This document shows, one piece after another, positions 27,161-36,309 of a stretch of 64,000 bases of DNA. This DNA comes from Streptomyces alfalfae (GTDB lineage: Bacteria; Actinomycetota; Actinomycetes; Streptomycetales; Streptomycetaceae), in assembly GCF_004127445.1 (NCBI RefSeq), contig NZ_QEXM01000025.1, positions 186,001 through 250,000 of the forward strand, in the 5' to 3' direction. How positions within the stretch are numbered: the stretch's first letter is position 1; every line of letters starts with the position of its first letter. A program made the translations under genes and the position numbers. Under the pieces are notes generated by a model that did not search any database, was not told the origin of the DNA, and saw nothing but the letters and a program-made list of their open reading frames with translations.

Positions 27161-27840
27161 GGGTGCGGGCCCGGTGGGTTCGGGTGGGTCAGGCCCAGGT
27201 CGTAGGCGAGGATCGTGGCCTGGACCCGGTCCCGTAGGCCCAGCTTTCGCAGGAGCGCGTTCACGTGGGACTTCACCGTCCCCACCGTGATGCGCGACTC
27301 CTCGGCGATCTCCGCGTTGTTCAGGCCCTGCGCGACCAGGGCCAGTACGTGGCGTTCGCGGGCCGTCAGGGCCTTGAGGACGTCGCCGGAGGGTGTGCCC
27401 GCGGTGGGTCCGGCGGGCGCCGACGCGTAGTGGGTGATCAGGCGCCTCGTCGCGGACGGGGAGAGGACGCTCTCGCCCGTCGCCACCACCCGGATGCCGT
27501 CCAGGAGTTCGGGGACCCGTACGTCCTTGAGGAGGAAGCCGGAGGCTCCGGCGCGCAGGGCGTCGAACACGTACGCGTCCAGGTCGAAGGTGGTCAGGAC
27601 CAGGACGCGCGGCGCGTCCGGGCGGCCGGTGATGACGCGGGTGGCGGCGATGCCGTCCGGTTCGGGCATCCGGACGTCCATGACGACCACGTCCGGCGCC
27701 AGCTCCTCGGCGAGGCGCACCGCCGTGGCGCCGTCCGCCGCCTGCCCCACGACCGTCATGTCCGCCTCGGCGTCGATCACGACCACGAACCCCGCGCGGA
27801 CCACTCCCTGGTCGTCGGCCACCAGCACCTTGAGGGTCAT
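27157..27840 (-). CDS. NarL/LuxR-type response regulator
   Basis: 227 residues. The receiver domain (1-120) has acidic pocket DD at 9-10, phospho-acceptor Asp55 (VVVMDVRMPEPDGI), Thr in VLTTFD and Lys in GFLLKDVRV. The LuxR helix-turn-helix lies at about 160-220 (LTARERHVLALVAQGLNNAE, ITVGTVKSHVNALLRKLGLR). It overlaps both neighbours by ATGA: the histidine kinase upstream and the small membrane protein downstream. Phosphotransfer from the adjacent kinase is expected; target genes are unknown. Confidence 0.96.
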   Translation of the reverse strand: MTLKVLVADDQGVVRAGFVVVIDAEADMTVVGQAADGATAVRLAEELAPDVVVMDVRMPEPDGIAATRVITGRPDAPRVLVLTTFDLDAYVFDALRAGASGFLLKDVRVPELLDGIRVVATGESVLSPSATRRLITHYASAPAGPTAGTPSGDVLKALTARERHVLALVAQGLNNAEIAEESRITVGTVKSHVNALLRKLGLRDRVQATILAYDLGLTHPNPPGPHP

Positions 27841-30140
27841 CGCTCCTCCACCGTCTCGTCGGCGGCGTCGTCCGTGCCCGGCCGGCGCAGGGGCAGGCTG
27901 AGCAGGACCGTGCCCTGCGGGTCCGTCGTCACCGTGCCGCCCAGCGCCTCGACCCGCGCCGACAGGCGTTCGCGCACCGCTGCGGAGCGGGCCGCCCGTG
28001 CCACCCCCGTGGCGGAGAGCAGCAAGTCGGTCCCCGAGGCGTCCAGGCGGAGCCGCGCCGGGGTCTCGTCCTCCGGGGCGAGCAGGGTCTCGGCAGCGCT
28101 GTACGCGGCCAGGTCCACGGCGGCGGGCAGGCGTTCCGGCACGCGGTCGGTCAGGTGGATCTCCACGTCACGCCCCGTCGCCCCGCACTGCTGGGCCAGC
28201 AGGTCGAGGGCCTGGAGCGTCGGCTGCGGGCGCAGGCGCGGCTCCGCCTCGCCCTCCCTGACGGTGTCGAGCAGGGCACGCATCGCGGCCAGGGCCTCGC
28301 GGGCGCGCTCCGCCGTGGCTTCGAGCCTGCCCGCCTCCGCCTCCGCGACCACGTCGGCGGTACGGGCGAGCACGGTGGTCTCCAGGCCTGCCGCGATCCG
28401 GCGCCGCTCGGCCCACGCGTCCCGTACCGCCTCCTCCGTCCAGGCGGCGACGCGCTGCTCCCGCTCACCCCGGTCGGCCTTCTCCCGCCTGCCGCGCAAG
28501 GCCCCGCACCACCCGGCCGCGCCGACCGCGGCGGCCGCCCCCGCGACGGCGCAGGCGGCCACCGCCCAGGCGGGAGCCGCCGTGCCCCGGCCGAGGACGG
28601 CGGCGGTGGCGGCCCCCGCGTGCGCCGCCACCGCCGCGAGGCAGAAGGCGAGCGGCAGCCGTGCGGGGGTGTGCGCGGCGGCGGCAGCCGCGCACGTGGC
28701 CATCAGGCTGAGCGCGGGCGGCAGGGCCGCGGGGCCCGTGTAGTCGCCCGCGGCCATCGCCACCGGCCAGAGCAGGGCGAGGCCGAGCAGCGCGCCCCGC
28801 GCGGCGAGCGGCGAGCGGCGCAGCCAGAGCAGCGCCACGGCCTGGGCCGCCGCGAGGAGCGCGAACAGCACGCCCGCCGAGACGTCCGTGCCGCTCGACG
28901 TGGCGTCCGCCCGGATGATCAGGGCGGGCAGCAGCGGCTGGAGGACCAGACCGGCGGCGGCCACCAGCTGCGCCGCGCGGTAGCCGCGCGTCTCGGGCCC
29001 CTCGGCCGCGGACGCCGTCCTGCCGGGCAGGACCGCGCGCACCTCCCAGCCGCCCGCCTGTGTGGGACCGCTGGACAGCGTGCCGCCCGCCTCCCGCGCC
29101 CGGGAGCGCAGGAAGCCCGTGCCGCGCCCGCCGCCGAGACCGGTGCCGTGCGCCGCCGCGCCGGCGGGTGGCGCGGCGCTGGTCACGACGATGTCGGTAC
29201 GGGTGTCCGCGTGCCGGCACACCACCCGCGTACGGGCGCCGGGAGCGTGCCGCGCCACATTGGTCAGCGCCTCGCGCACGATGCCGTACGCCGCGTCCGC
29301 GAGCGTGCCCTCCGGCAGCGGATCGATCTCGCAGTCCACCTCCTGGCCGAGGCGGCGGAAGCCCGCGACCAGGTCGAGCAGCCGCTCGTCGGGGGACGGC
29401 CGGCCCTCCCGCGAGGGCGCGGGGCCCCGTACCGCGCCGAGCGCCCGGGTGACCTCGCGGCCGGTCTCCGCCGCGAATGCCAGCGCCTCGTCGGCCATCT
29501 CCGGGCGGCGCTCGCGCAGCCCGAGCGCCGCGCCCGCCGTCACCACCACGGCCGTCAGGTGGTGGGCGCTGACGTCGTGCAGCTCCCGCTCCATGCGGCG
29601 GCGTTCGGCGGCCGGCAGCCGGTGGCGTTCGGCCTCGGCACGCCGCAGCCGCCGCTCGGCCGCCCGGCGCGTGGCGCGGGCCCGCCGCACGCGGATGCCG
29701 GCGCCGCACGCGGCGGCGTACAGCAGGGCGGTGAGGACGAGGTCGAGGCCGTCGCGGTCGCTGAGCCCGTGCAGGCTGATGTCCTGCAACAGCTGCCAGC
29801 CGGCGAGCGCCGCGCCGCAGAGCACGGTGGTGAACGTGTCCCGCGCGACCGCCACGGCGAAGAGGGCGAGCGCGACGCCCGCCGTGCCGAGGACCGCCAT
29901 CGCCCCCGCGGGCAGGGGGCCCGCGCCGAGCGCGCAGGCGGCGGCGGTCACGACCAGGGCGAGCACCGGCCGGGTCCTGCGCAGCGCGAGGGCGGCCGTC
30001 ACCACGCCCGCGACCAGCGCCCAGACGAGGAGGGACACCCCGGACGGCACGGTCCCGCGCACGAGCCACGCCCCCGGCCACACCAGGGCCTGGGCGCAGA
30101 TCAGCAGGACCGGGAGCAGCCGGTCGTCGGTTCGCGTCAT
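27837..30140 (-). CDS. Sensor histidine kinase with a second, degenerate kinase half
   Basis: 767 residues, about twice the usual NarX-type kinase length. First half: about five membrane helices (10-165), HisKA_3 box RRRMERELHDVSAHHLTAVV with His188, and HATPase motifs REALTNVARHAPGA and GTGFLRSRAREAGG. Second half (about 395-767): five or six more helices, then RRRIAAGLETTVLARTADVV, which aligns with the HisKA_3 helix but lacks the His, and a poorly conserved ATPase-like end. It looks like an internal duplication in which the second half lost catalysis. ATG 30140 has CAGGAC upstream. The stop overlaps the response-regulator start by ATGA. Confidence 0.9.
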   Translation of the reverse strand: MTRTDDRLLPVLLICAQALVWPGAWLVRGTVPSGVSLLVWALVAGVVTAALALRRTRPVLALVVTAAACALGAGPLPAGAMAVLGTAGVALALFAVAVARDTFTTVLCGAALAGWQLLQDISLHGLSDRDGLDLVLTALLYAAACGAGIRVRRARATRRAAERRLRRAEAERHRLPAAERRRMERELHDVSAHHLTAVVVTAGAALGLRERRPEMADEALAFAAETGREVTRALGAVRGPAPSREGRPSPDERLLDLVAGFRRLGQEVDCEIDPLPEGTLADAAYGIVREALTNVARHAPGARTRVVCRHADTRTDIVVTSAAPPAGAAAHGTGLGGGRGTGFLRSRAREAGGTLSSGPTQAGGWEVRAVLPGRTASAAEGPETRGYRAAQLVAAAGLVLQPLLPALIIRADATSSGTDVSAGVLFALLAAAQAVALLWLRRSPLAARGALLGLALLWPVAMAAGDYTGPAALPPALSLMATCAAAAAAHTPARLPLAFCLAAVAAHAGAATAAVLGRGTAAPAWAVAACAVAGAAAAVGAAGWCGALRGRREKADRGEREQRVAAWTEEAVRDAWAERRRIAAGLETTVLARTADVVAEAEAGRLEATAERAREALAAMRALLDTVREGEAEPRLRPQPTLQALDLLAQQCGATGRDVEIHLTDRVPERLPAAVDLAAYSAAETLLAPEDETPARLRLDASGTDLLLSATGVARAARSAAVRERLSARVEALGGTVTTDPQGTVLLSLPLRRPGTDDAADETVEER

Positions 30141-30343
30141 GTCCTGACCAGGCTATGGGCGGCGCCGGGCCGTCCGTCTCCGGCCCAGGGGGGATTCGCC
30201 TCTCTTACCTGGGGTGCAGACGCGCCGCCCGCCGGGCCGGGGGTGGAGAGGGCCGGACGCTTCTCCACCTCCGGTTGGACGGGCCGGTCATCCGGCCGCC
30301 CGAGGTGTTCCGGGGCGGGGCGGCCATAGATTCGAGGCACCAT

Positions 30344-30381
30344 TCCGTTTCCGTTCCGGAGGTCCGTTTCCGTTCCGGAGG
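30344..30381. repeat. Perfect 19-bp tandem duplication in a promoter region
   Basis: TCCGTTTCCGTTCCGGAGG at 30344-30362 and again at 30363-30381, ending 37 bp before the ATG at 30419. Each copy contains TTCCG twice and could be a binding site or a slipped-strand duplication. Confidence 0.85.
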
Positions 30382-30418
30382 CGGGCTTGCCTGTTCAGCC
30401 GAACTCTGGGGGTCTCCC

Positions 30419-30970
30419 ATGGCCGAGCGTATGACCGAGCACGTGACCGACCGTCCGACCGACCGCCTGCCCGACCGCACGCCCCAGAGCGGCCTTGGAC
30501 GCGGCCGTGGGCGCGTGTCCCGGCGCGTTCTCCTGTCGTCCTTCGTCGGCGTCGCCGCCCTCGGCTCCCTGACCGCGGGCGGCCTCGCCATGGCCGCCGG
30601 GAGCGACGGCGGCGAGCCGTCCCTGGCCCACGCCTCGGCCCGACACACCGCGCCGTCCGGGCACGGCGCCGGCTCGCTCACGTTCACCGTCGACGTCCAG
30701 GACGACTCGGGGGTCCGGGGCGTACGCGTCCTGCCCTGGCCCGCGAGCTCGAAGCTGGACCCGACGGAGGCGGAGCTGCGGCACGCGGAGCGCGCCACGT
30801 GCCGCGGCACGGCTGAGGGCACGTCCCGTTGCACGTACACGCTGAAGGTCACGGAGAAGGACGCGGCGCAGTCGGCGCCGGGCCGGTGGTACGTCGCGGT
30901 GCGCGCGGAGGCCCAGGACGGCGGCAGCGTCCACGTCCCCCGTGCCGCGGCCTTCGACGTCACCCGCTGA
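30419..30970 (+). CDS. Exported DUF5707-like protein with Tat signal
   Basis: 183 residues. N-terminus with twin arginine (GRVSRRVLLSSFVGVAALG) and a small Ala/Gly cleavage region, so export by Tat is likely. The mature part (SLTFTVDVQDDSGVRGVRVL, PASSKLDPTEAELRHAE, CRGTAEGTSRCTYTLKV) is a beta-sandwich-like single domain with two Cys, matching the DUF5707 family I know from Streptomyces; function unknown. ATG 30419 is chosen over upstream in-frame codons, which translate the tandem-repeat promoter region. Divergent from the kinase operon. Confidence 0.82.
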   Translation: MAERMTEHVTDRPTDRLPDRTPQSGLGRGRGRVSRRVLLSSFVGVAALGSLTAGGLAMAAGSDGGEPSLAHASARHTAPSGHGAGSLTFTVDVQDDSGVRGVRVLPWPASSKLDPTEAELRHAERATCRGTAEGTSRCTYTLKVTEKDAAQSAPGRWYVAVRAEAQDGGSVHVPRAAAFDVTR

Positions 30971-31087
30971 ACCCCTGGCCGGGGCGCTCCTCGGCCTGCC
31001 CGCCGTGACCGGCGGGGGCTCCGACGGACGGCGGAGGCCTACCGTGCGCCGGCGGAACGCGAGAGACCGCCGCGCGCGTCGCGTCCG

Positions 31088-32656
31088 TCAGCCGACGCTC
31101 TTCCAGAACGCGTACCGGTGGTCGCGCGCGAAGTCCGCGCGGTCCCAGCGCTCCGCCGACAGCGACTGCACGTGCCGGTCGCCCTCGCGGAACCTCGGCC
31201 AGTCCGTGCGGCCCGATCCGGCGAAACCGACCCAGGTGCGCAGCAGCCGGTCGCGGAACGGCTCCTGCTCCGGCCGCACGTCCTCGAAGAGCGCCAGGTC
31301 GAAGAAGTAGGCCAGCTCCGCCATGTGTTGGGCGCGCGGGGCGAAGCTGGGCCCGGGGTAGCCGTTGAACCAGGGCGTGTCGTCCTCGGCGAACTCGTAC
31401 ATCCGCGTCGGCGTCCACCTCGCCAGGAGCCGCGCGGTGTCCAGCGTCGGCGTCGCCCACTCGGCGTCGGTCAGGGCCGCCGCCAGGGCCTCGCCCGCCG
31501 AGCCGTGGGCGCTCAGGGGGTAGCGCTCCAGCACGGCGTCGGCGTCGGGGCCGAACTCCGCGCGTACGGCGGGTTCGTACTCCTCGGGCCTCATCGGCGC
31601 GCCCCCGGGCGCCAGTTCGCGGCCGAGGACCCTGCCGCGCTCCTCGTCGCGGTTGACCCCGATGAGCACCGGCACGCGGTTGAACCGCCCGGTGCGCAGG
31701 GCCTCGGCGGGCGCGAGCGGCATCAGGTCGGTGCCGGCGACAGGCCGGGGCTCGTTGAACGCCCCGTACGCGTCGAGGAGTTCGGCCACCGGCTTGCGAC
31801 GCAGGCAGACCGCGGTGTGCCGCTCGCAACCGACCTTCTCCGTGACCCGCTCCGCCTCCGCCCGTGCCTCGGCCCTGGTGCGGGAGCCGCCCGTGGCGCA
31901 GGGCGCGCTCTGCAGGACGGCGCGGTCGAAGAGGCCCGCGGACCCCGGTGAGGCGAGGTGGCCGCAGACGCTGTATCCGCCGCCCGACTGGCCCATGAGC
32001 GTCACGTTGCCCGCGTCGCCGCCGAAGGAGGCGGCGTTCGCGCGGACCCAGCGCAGGGCCGCCTGCTGGTCCTCCAGGCCAAGGCCCTCCGCGCCCTCGA
32101 CGGCGGGCGAGCCCTGGAAGCCCATGATGCCGAGCCGGTAGTTCATCGACACGACGACCGCTCCCTCGGCGGCCAGCCGCCGCGGTCCGTACATGTCGCC
32201 GGTGCCGTACATCAGGCTGCCGCCGTGGATCCAGACGATCACCGGGCGCTCGCCGTCGGACGCGGCGGGCGCGGTGACGTTGAGGTAGAGGCAGTCCTCG
32301 CTCTCGCTCGGCACGCCGATCGGCAGGCCCTTCGGCTGGGCGCAGGGCGCGCCGGGCCGGGTCGCGTCGCGCACCCCCGGCCAGCGCGCGGCGGGCTTCG
32401 GCGGCGCCCAGCGGCGCTTTCCGACGGGTGGGGCCGCGTACGGGATGCCCTGGAAGGCGCGCACGCCCGCCTCGGCGGCGCCCCGCACGGCGCCGCCGGT
32501 GGTGGTGACGACCGTGCCGCCGCCGGCGGGCCGTTCGTGCGCCGCCGTGGCGGACGCGGGAGGGGCCGAGGACGGTGCGGCGGCCGTGCCGAACGCCAGG
32601 GCGGCCAGCGCGAGGGCGGTGACGGACCACCGGGAAACGCTCCGTGTGTGTCTCAT
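31088..32656 (-). CDS. Secreted type-B carboxylesterase
   Basis: 522 residues with a Sec signal (WSVTALALAALAFGTAAAPS). Alpha/beta-hydrolase of the carboxylesterase/para-nitrobenzyl-esterase family: FQGIPYAAPPVGKRRW, SEDCLYLNV, oxyanion-hole VIVWIHGGSLMYG, nucleophile elbow MGQSGGGYS (family usual GESAGG). Acid and His lie in the C-terminal half, and a Cys pair fits SEDCLYLNV. The substrate is probably an ester of unknown kind, hydrolysed outside the cell. ATG 32656 is chosen over 32698 because the signal peptide starts there. Divergent from a TetR regulator, with a palindrome between them. Confidence 0.92.
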   Translation of the reverse strand: MRHTRSVSRWSVTALALAALAFGTAAAPSSAPPASATAAHERPAGGGTVVTTTGGAVRGAAEAGVRAFQGIPYAAPPVGKRRWAPPKPAARWPGVRDATRPGAPCAQPKGLPIGVPSESEDCLYLNVTAPAASDGERPVIVWIHGGSLMYGTGDMYGPRRLAAEGAVVVSMNYRLGIMGFQGSPAVEGAEGLGLEDQQAALRWVRANAASFGGDAGNVTLMGQSGGGYSVCGHLASPGSAGLFDRAVLQSAPCATGGSRTRAEARAEAERVTEKVGCERHTAVCLRRKPVAELLDAYGAFNEPRPVAGTDLMPLAPAEALRTGRFNRVPVLIGVNRDEERGRVLGRELAPGGAPMRPEEYEPAVRAEFGPDADAVLERYPLSAHGSAGEALAAALTDAEWATPTLDTARLLARWTPTRMYEFAEDDTPWFNGYPGPSFAPRAQHMAELAYFFDLALFEDVRPEQEPFRDRLLRTWVGFAGSGRTDWPRFREGDRHVQSLSAERWDRADFARDHRYAFWKSVG

Positions 32657-32692
32657 GGCGAGGACCGTAGGCCACGGTTGGGCGTTCGCGCA

Positions 32693-32704
32693 ATACATAT
32701 GTAT
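32693..32704. promoter_or_regulatory. Palindromic operator ATACATATGTAT
   Basis: Perfect 12-bp A/T-rich palindrome in an otherwise G+C-rich 97-bp gap between the carboxylesterase and its divergent TetR gene, well placed to control both promoters. Confidence 0.6.
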
Positions 32705-32753
32705 AGATCGGACGCCTCATACAGTCGTCCACGCACTTGGTACGCTGCCGGGC

Positions 32754-33326
32754 ATGGGGAACCGTGAAGCCCTCCTCGACGCCGCGAAGACGTGCCTGCG
32801 CGAGAACGGGTACGACCGCACCAGCGTCCGGGACATCGCCACCGCGGCCGGCGTGAGCATGGCCGCCATCGGCTACCACTACGGCTCCAGGGAAGCGCTG
32901 CTCAACAAAGCCCTGTTCGAACTCCTCGACGCCTGGGGCGACTCGGTGGGCCGGGCGCTCCGGCCCGATGCGGACGGCTCGTCGAAGCGCCACTTCGAGG
33001 CGATGTGGGAGAGCCTGATCGCGGAGTTCACCGCCCACCCCGACCTGTGGCTCGCGTCGATGGAGCTGTTCATGCAGGCCCGCCGCAACCCCGAACTGCG
33101 GGACGCGCTCGCCGGCGGCACGGCCGAGGGCCGGCGCGGCATGGCGGCGATGCTGGCGGGCGTCCCCGAGGACGAGGTGCCCGAGGCCACCCTGCGCTCG
33201 GTCGGCAGCGTGCAGCTCGCCCTGATGTCGGGCGTGATGATCCAGCACCTGAGCGACCCGGCCGCGGCGCCCACGGCGGCCGAAGTCCTGGAGGGGCTGC
33301 GGGGTTTGGCGGACCTGGCGCGCTGA
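32754..33326 (+). CDS. TetR-family regulator beside the carboxylesterase
   Basis: 190 residues. Helix-turn-helix at about 5-50 (ALLDAAKTCLRENGYDRTSV, DIATAAGVSMAAIGYHYGSR), then a ligand-binding domain with a TetR_C-like profile (LWLASMELFMQARRNPELRD). ATG 32754 gives the first residues of the domain directly, and the frame upstream is a shadow of the esterase. It likely represses the divergent esterase and itself through the palindrome at 32693. Confidence 0.93.
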   Translation: MGNREALLDAAKTCLRENGYDRTSVRDIATAAGVSMAAIGYHYGSREALLNKALFELLDAWGDSVGRALRPDADGSSKRHFEAMWESLIAEFTAHPDLWLASMELFMQARRNPELRDALAGGTAEGRRGMAAMLAGVPEDEVPEATLRSVGSVQLALMSGVMIQHLSDPAAAPTAAEVLEGLRGLADLAR

Positions 33327-33532
33327 GGGGCCCCGCGGGCGGCAGCCGGACGTGAGCGGGGAGGCAGCGGTACGTGAGCGGGGAGCGGAAGACTCGGGGG
33401 TGTCAGCGGGACGCCGCGGCGCGGCCGGCACGTGACCGGGCCGTCGCGCGCCACCTCACCTCTCCGTCCTCCGCTGCCTCTTCGGCCCACGTCTCTCCGG
33501 CCTCACGGCCCGCCACTCCCGGGGGAACTCCC

Positions 33533-34216
33533 ATGCCCACGTCCCGCAGCCGCGCCACCGTCCTCGCCGCCGCGGGCGCCGCCGCGCTCGCCCTGTCCCT
33601 GACCGCCTGCGGCGGGAACGGCTCCGGCCCGAAGGCGGCCGCACCCGCGGAGGCGACCGTCGCGGTGGACCCCGCCAAGAACGAGGCCGGGGAGAAGAAC
33701 GCCGACGCCGAGGCGGCCACCGTCTCCCGCGCCGGGCGTGCCGAGCGCGCCGAGACCGCACGGTCGGCCAAGTCCCCCGGGGCCACCGTCGCCGCCGCGC
33801 CCGTCTGCACCACCGAGGACCTGAAGATCAGCGCCGCGCGGCACGGCGGCCCGCCCCACACGCACATCGTCCTCACCGCGAAGAACACCTCGGGCCACTC
33901 CTGCCGGATGACCGGCCACCCGGAGATCCAGTTCCTGGAGAGCCACCGCGGACACGTCCCGCCGGTCGCCAAGAGCAGGCCCGCCGCGCCCGTCGTCCTC
34001 AAGGCCGGCGCGCCCGCGTACGCCATGGTCCGCCTCTCGGACGGCGGCGTGGACGAGCCCACCGAGCCGGTCAGCGGTTTCTCCGTCACCCTCAAGGGCG
34101 GCGGCGGCACGGCGGCCGTGACGGCTCCGGGCCGGGGCGGCATCGCCGTGGACCCGGCGGCCTGGCGGACCGGCTACTGGACGTACGAGCTGCGCAACGG
34201 CGCCGACGACTTCTGA
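33533..34216 (+). CDS. Lipoprotein with DUF4232-like domain
   Basis: 227 residues. Signal with lipobox LSLTAC (Cys near residue 26), an Ala/Glu/Lys-rich linker (to about 85), then a DUF4232-type domain: VCTTEDLKISAARHGG, THIVLTAKNTSGHSCRMTGH, AYAMVRLSDGG, GYWTYELRNG. The two conserved Cys (VCTTED and HSCRMTG) are present. Membrane-anchored outside the cell; function unknown. ATG 33533 follows GGGGGAAC. The gap 33327-33532 shows no gene. Confidence 0.88.
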   Translation: MPTSRSRATVLAAAGAAALALSLTACGGNGSGPKAAAPAEATVAVDPAKNEAGEKNADAEAATVSRAGRAERAETARSAKSPGATVAAAPVCTTEDLKISAARHGGPPHTHIVLTAKNTSGHSCRMTGHPEIQFLESHRGHVPPVAKSRPAAPVVLKAGAPAYAMVRLSDGGVDEPTEPVSGFSVTLKGGGGTAAVTAPGRGGIAVDPAAWRTGYWTYELRNGADDF

Positions 34217-34385
34217 ACGGCGAGGCGGGCCAGGCGGGCGCAGGCGTTCGACGCCCCCGTCCCCTCGGCCACGCCGGGCGCCTGACGGACGGGGCCCGGA
34301 CGGTGCGGGCCGTCGGCGCCCACGACGGTGCGGCGGGCGACGGGCTGCGGGCCGCGGCGGATGGACGACAACCGGCAGCGGTGGC

Positions 34386-34601
34386 TCAGGCGTTCGCGTC
34401 CCCGGCGTCGGCGGCGTTCGAGCCGCTGCCCCTGCGGCCGCTCGGCTTCGCGGCCGACGCGGCGATCTCGGCGGCGGCCGTGGTGGCCTTGGCCACGCCC
34501 CTGACCCAGCGCGGGCCGCCCCGTGCCGCCCATATGACGGCGCCCAGGCCCGCAGCAGCGATCAGCACCGCGATGCTGAGCAGCAGCACCATCATCGTCA
34601 T
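34386..34601 (-). CDS. Small single-pass membrane protein (71 aa)
   Basis: 71 residues: MTMMVLLLSIAVLIAAAG begins one membrane helix, followed by a basic juxtamembrane segment (RGGPRWVRGVAKATT) and an Ala/Ser-rich tail. Third-position G+C supports coding. GGTGGGA precedes ATG 34601. Function unknown. Confidence 0.62.
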   Translation of the reverse strand: MTMMVLLLSIAVLIAAAGLGAVIWAARGGPRWVRGVAKATTAAAEIAASAAKPSGRRGSGSNAADAGDANA

Positions 34602-34792
34602 CCCACCCCACTGGTACAGGGCCCTTGAGGGCCCTTCGTACGGGCCCCCGATTCTTGCAGACCCATGGGCAGGGCTTCACGCGTCGTGCGGGCGCCCGCT
34701 GCCGCCGCGACGCCCGCCGCACGGTCCGGTCGGACGCCCGTCCGGCTAGGGTCGTACGACTTACGCGACACCGTCGTCCCAGGGGGACCCGC

Positions 34793-35158
34793 ATGGCACT
34801 CTTCGGCAACGCCCACACCATCAACCCCGCCGGCGCCCAGCAGGAGTACGCGAGGCTGCTCGGACACGGCGAGCAGGTGCACGCCGCGTACCTGCTGATA
34901 CGCGACACGATGCTCTTCACCGACCGGCGGCTCATCATGGTCGACAAGCAGGGCATCACCGGCAAGAAGGTCGAGTACCACTCCGTCCCCTACCGCAGCA
35001 TCACGCACTTCTCGGTGGAGACGGCCGGGCACTTCGACCTCGACGCCGAGCTGAAGATCTGGATCTCCGGCAACGCGACGCCGCTCCAGAAGACCTTCAC
35101 CAAGGGCGTCGACATCTATGAGGTGCAGGCGATCCTGACCCAGTTCGTCGCCCGCTAG
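34793..35158 (+). CDS. PH-domain (bacterial bPH type) protein
   Basis: 121 residues; a single compact domain: LLGHGEQVHAAYLLIRDTML, FTDRRLIMVDKQGITGKKVE, YHSVPYRSITHFSVETAG, ending in a helix (VDIYEVQAILTQFV). This is the bacterial pleckstrin-homology fold found in many small cytoplasmic proteins, of unknown role. ATG 34793 follows AGGGGGA. Confidence 0.9.
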   Translation: MALFGNAHTINPAGAQQEYARLLGHGEQVHAAYLLIRDTMLFTDRRLIMVDKQGITGKKVEYHSVPYRSITHFSVETAGHFDLDAELKIWISGNATPLQKTFTKGVDIYEVQAILTQFVAR

Positions 35159-35321
35159 GCCTGTCGGCCGGGAGCCTGTCGACCGGGAGCCTGTCGACCT
35201 CGGGCGCGCCCTTCGGCCATTCGGCCACGGCCGGCGTCTCTGGCAGGCGCATGCCTTCCGCCGTCCGCGTCCCTGTGCTTGCCTTGGGGCCGTTTCGGCG
35301 GACTGGGGCGGGAGTTGCCGC

Positions 35322-36272
35322 ATGCGGAAGCTGTGGAGCGCGGGGGCGCTGGTCGGTGCGCTGTTGCTGGCGGGGTGCGGGGACCCGGGGTCGGGGAGCG
35401 GCGCCCCGCCGCCTCGCGCCCCGGACGCTCCGGTCGCCGACACCCCGATGGCCGCCCCCACGCCACGCCCCGAGGCCTCGCGCCCGGCCCCGTCGGCCGC
35501 GAAGCGGCAGCGGCACGCGCGGAAGGCCGGGACACGGGCCCCGAAGGTGCTCTACCTCGGGGACTCCCTCGCGATGGAGAACCAGGACGACCTGGGCGAC
35601 CGGCTCAAGAGCCGCCTCGGGGCCCGCTACCGCAGCGCGCCCTACTCCGGCACCACCCTGTGCGACTACCTCGAAGGCGCCGGCGAGGACTCCCTGGTGC
35701 CGGAGAAGCACAAGGCCGCGGCGCTGGTGCGCGCGGAGCGGCCGGACTTCGTGGTGCTCCAGTTCTGGGGCAACGCGTGGGGCTACACGCCGTGCATGGA
35801 CGGCATCACGTACGACGAGCGGCGCACGGAGTACCTCGCCCGCTACCGCGCCGACGCGGCGAGGCTGGCCGCGCAGATCGAGGGGGCCGCCGGAAGCGGC
35901 CGTACGCGCGTGGTGTGGGTCCTCCAGGGCCCCGACCCCATGACCCCGGACCGCGTCCGCCGCGTCAACGGCGTCTACGAGGCCAGGGCGCGCGCCTCGG
36001 ACGACCTCACCGCCGACGCCGGCCGGGCGGTCGCCCCCGCGTCGGCCCGCTACACCTGGGCCGAGAAACTGCCGTGCACGCCGCACGAGAAGCGGAACCC
36101 GGAGTTCTGCACGGACCGGGGGCAGGGCCGCACCGCGCTCCACCGCGGTGACGACCCGCTGCACTTCTGCCTGGCCCCGACCACGGCCAAGTCCCGCCCC
36201 TGCCCGGTGCGTTCGCCGGGGATACGGCGCATCACCATGGCGGTCGCCGACGCGCTGGCGAAGGCGTCCTGA
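35322..36272 (+). CDS. SGNH-hydrolase-like lipoprotein
   Basis: 316 residues. Lipobox LLLAGC (Cys19), Pro/Ala-rich spacer to about 70, then an SGNH/GDSL-type domain: VLYLGDSLAMEN with the block I Ser, WGNAWGY as a block III-like Asn, and a terminal DDPLHFC with the Asp-His pair. Probably a cell-surface esterase or acyltransferase; such lipoproteins are seen near wall-modification genes, but none is evident here. ATG 35322, weak ribosome site GGGAG. Confidence 0.88.
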   Translation: MRKLWSAGALVGALLLAGCGDPGSGSGAPPPRAPDAPVADTPMAAPTPRPEASRPAPSAAKRQRHARKAGTRAPKVLYLGDSLAMENQDDLGDRLKSRLGARYRSAPYSGTTLCDYLEGAGEDSLVPEKHKAAALVRAERPDFVVLQFWGNAWGYTPCMDGITYDERRTEYLARYRADAARLAAQIEGAAGSGRTRVVWVLQGPDPMTPDRVRRVNGVYEARARASDDLTADAGRAVAPASARYTWAEKLPCTPHEKRNPEFCTDRGQGRTALHRGDDPLHFCLAPTTAKSRPCPVRSPGIRRITMAVADALAKAS

Positions 36273-36309
36273 CACCGCCTCCGTCCCCCAGGCCGGGTCT
36301 CGGGACGGG

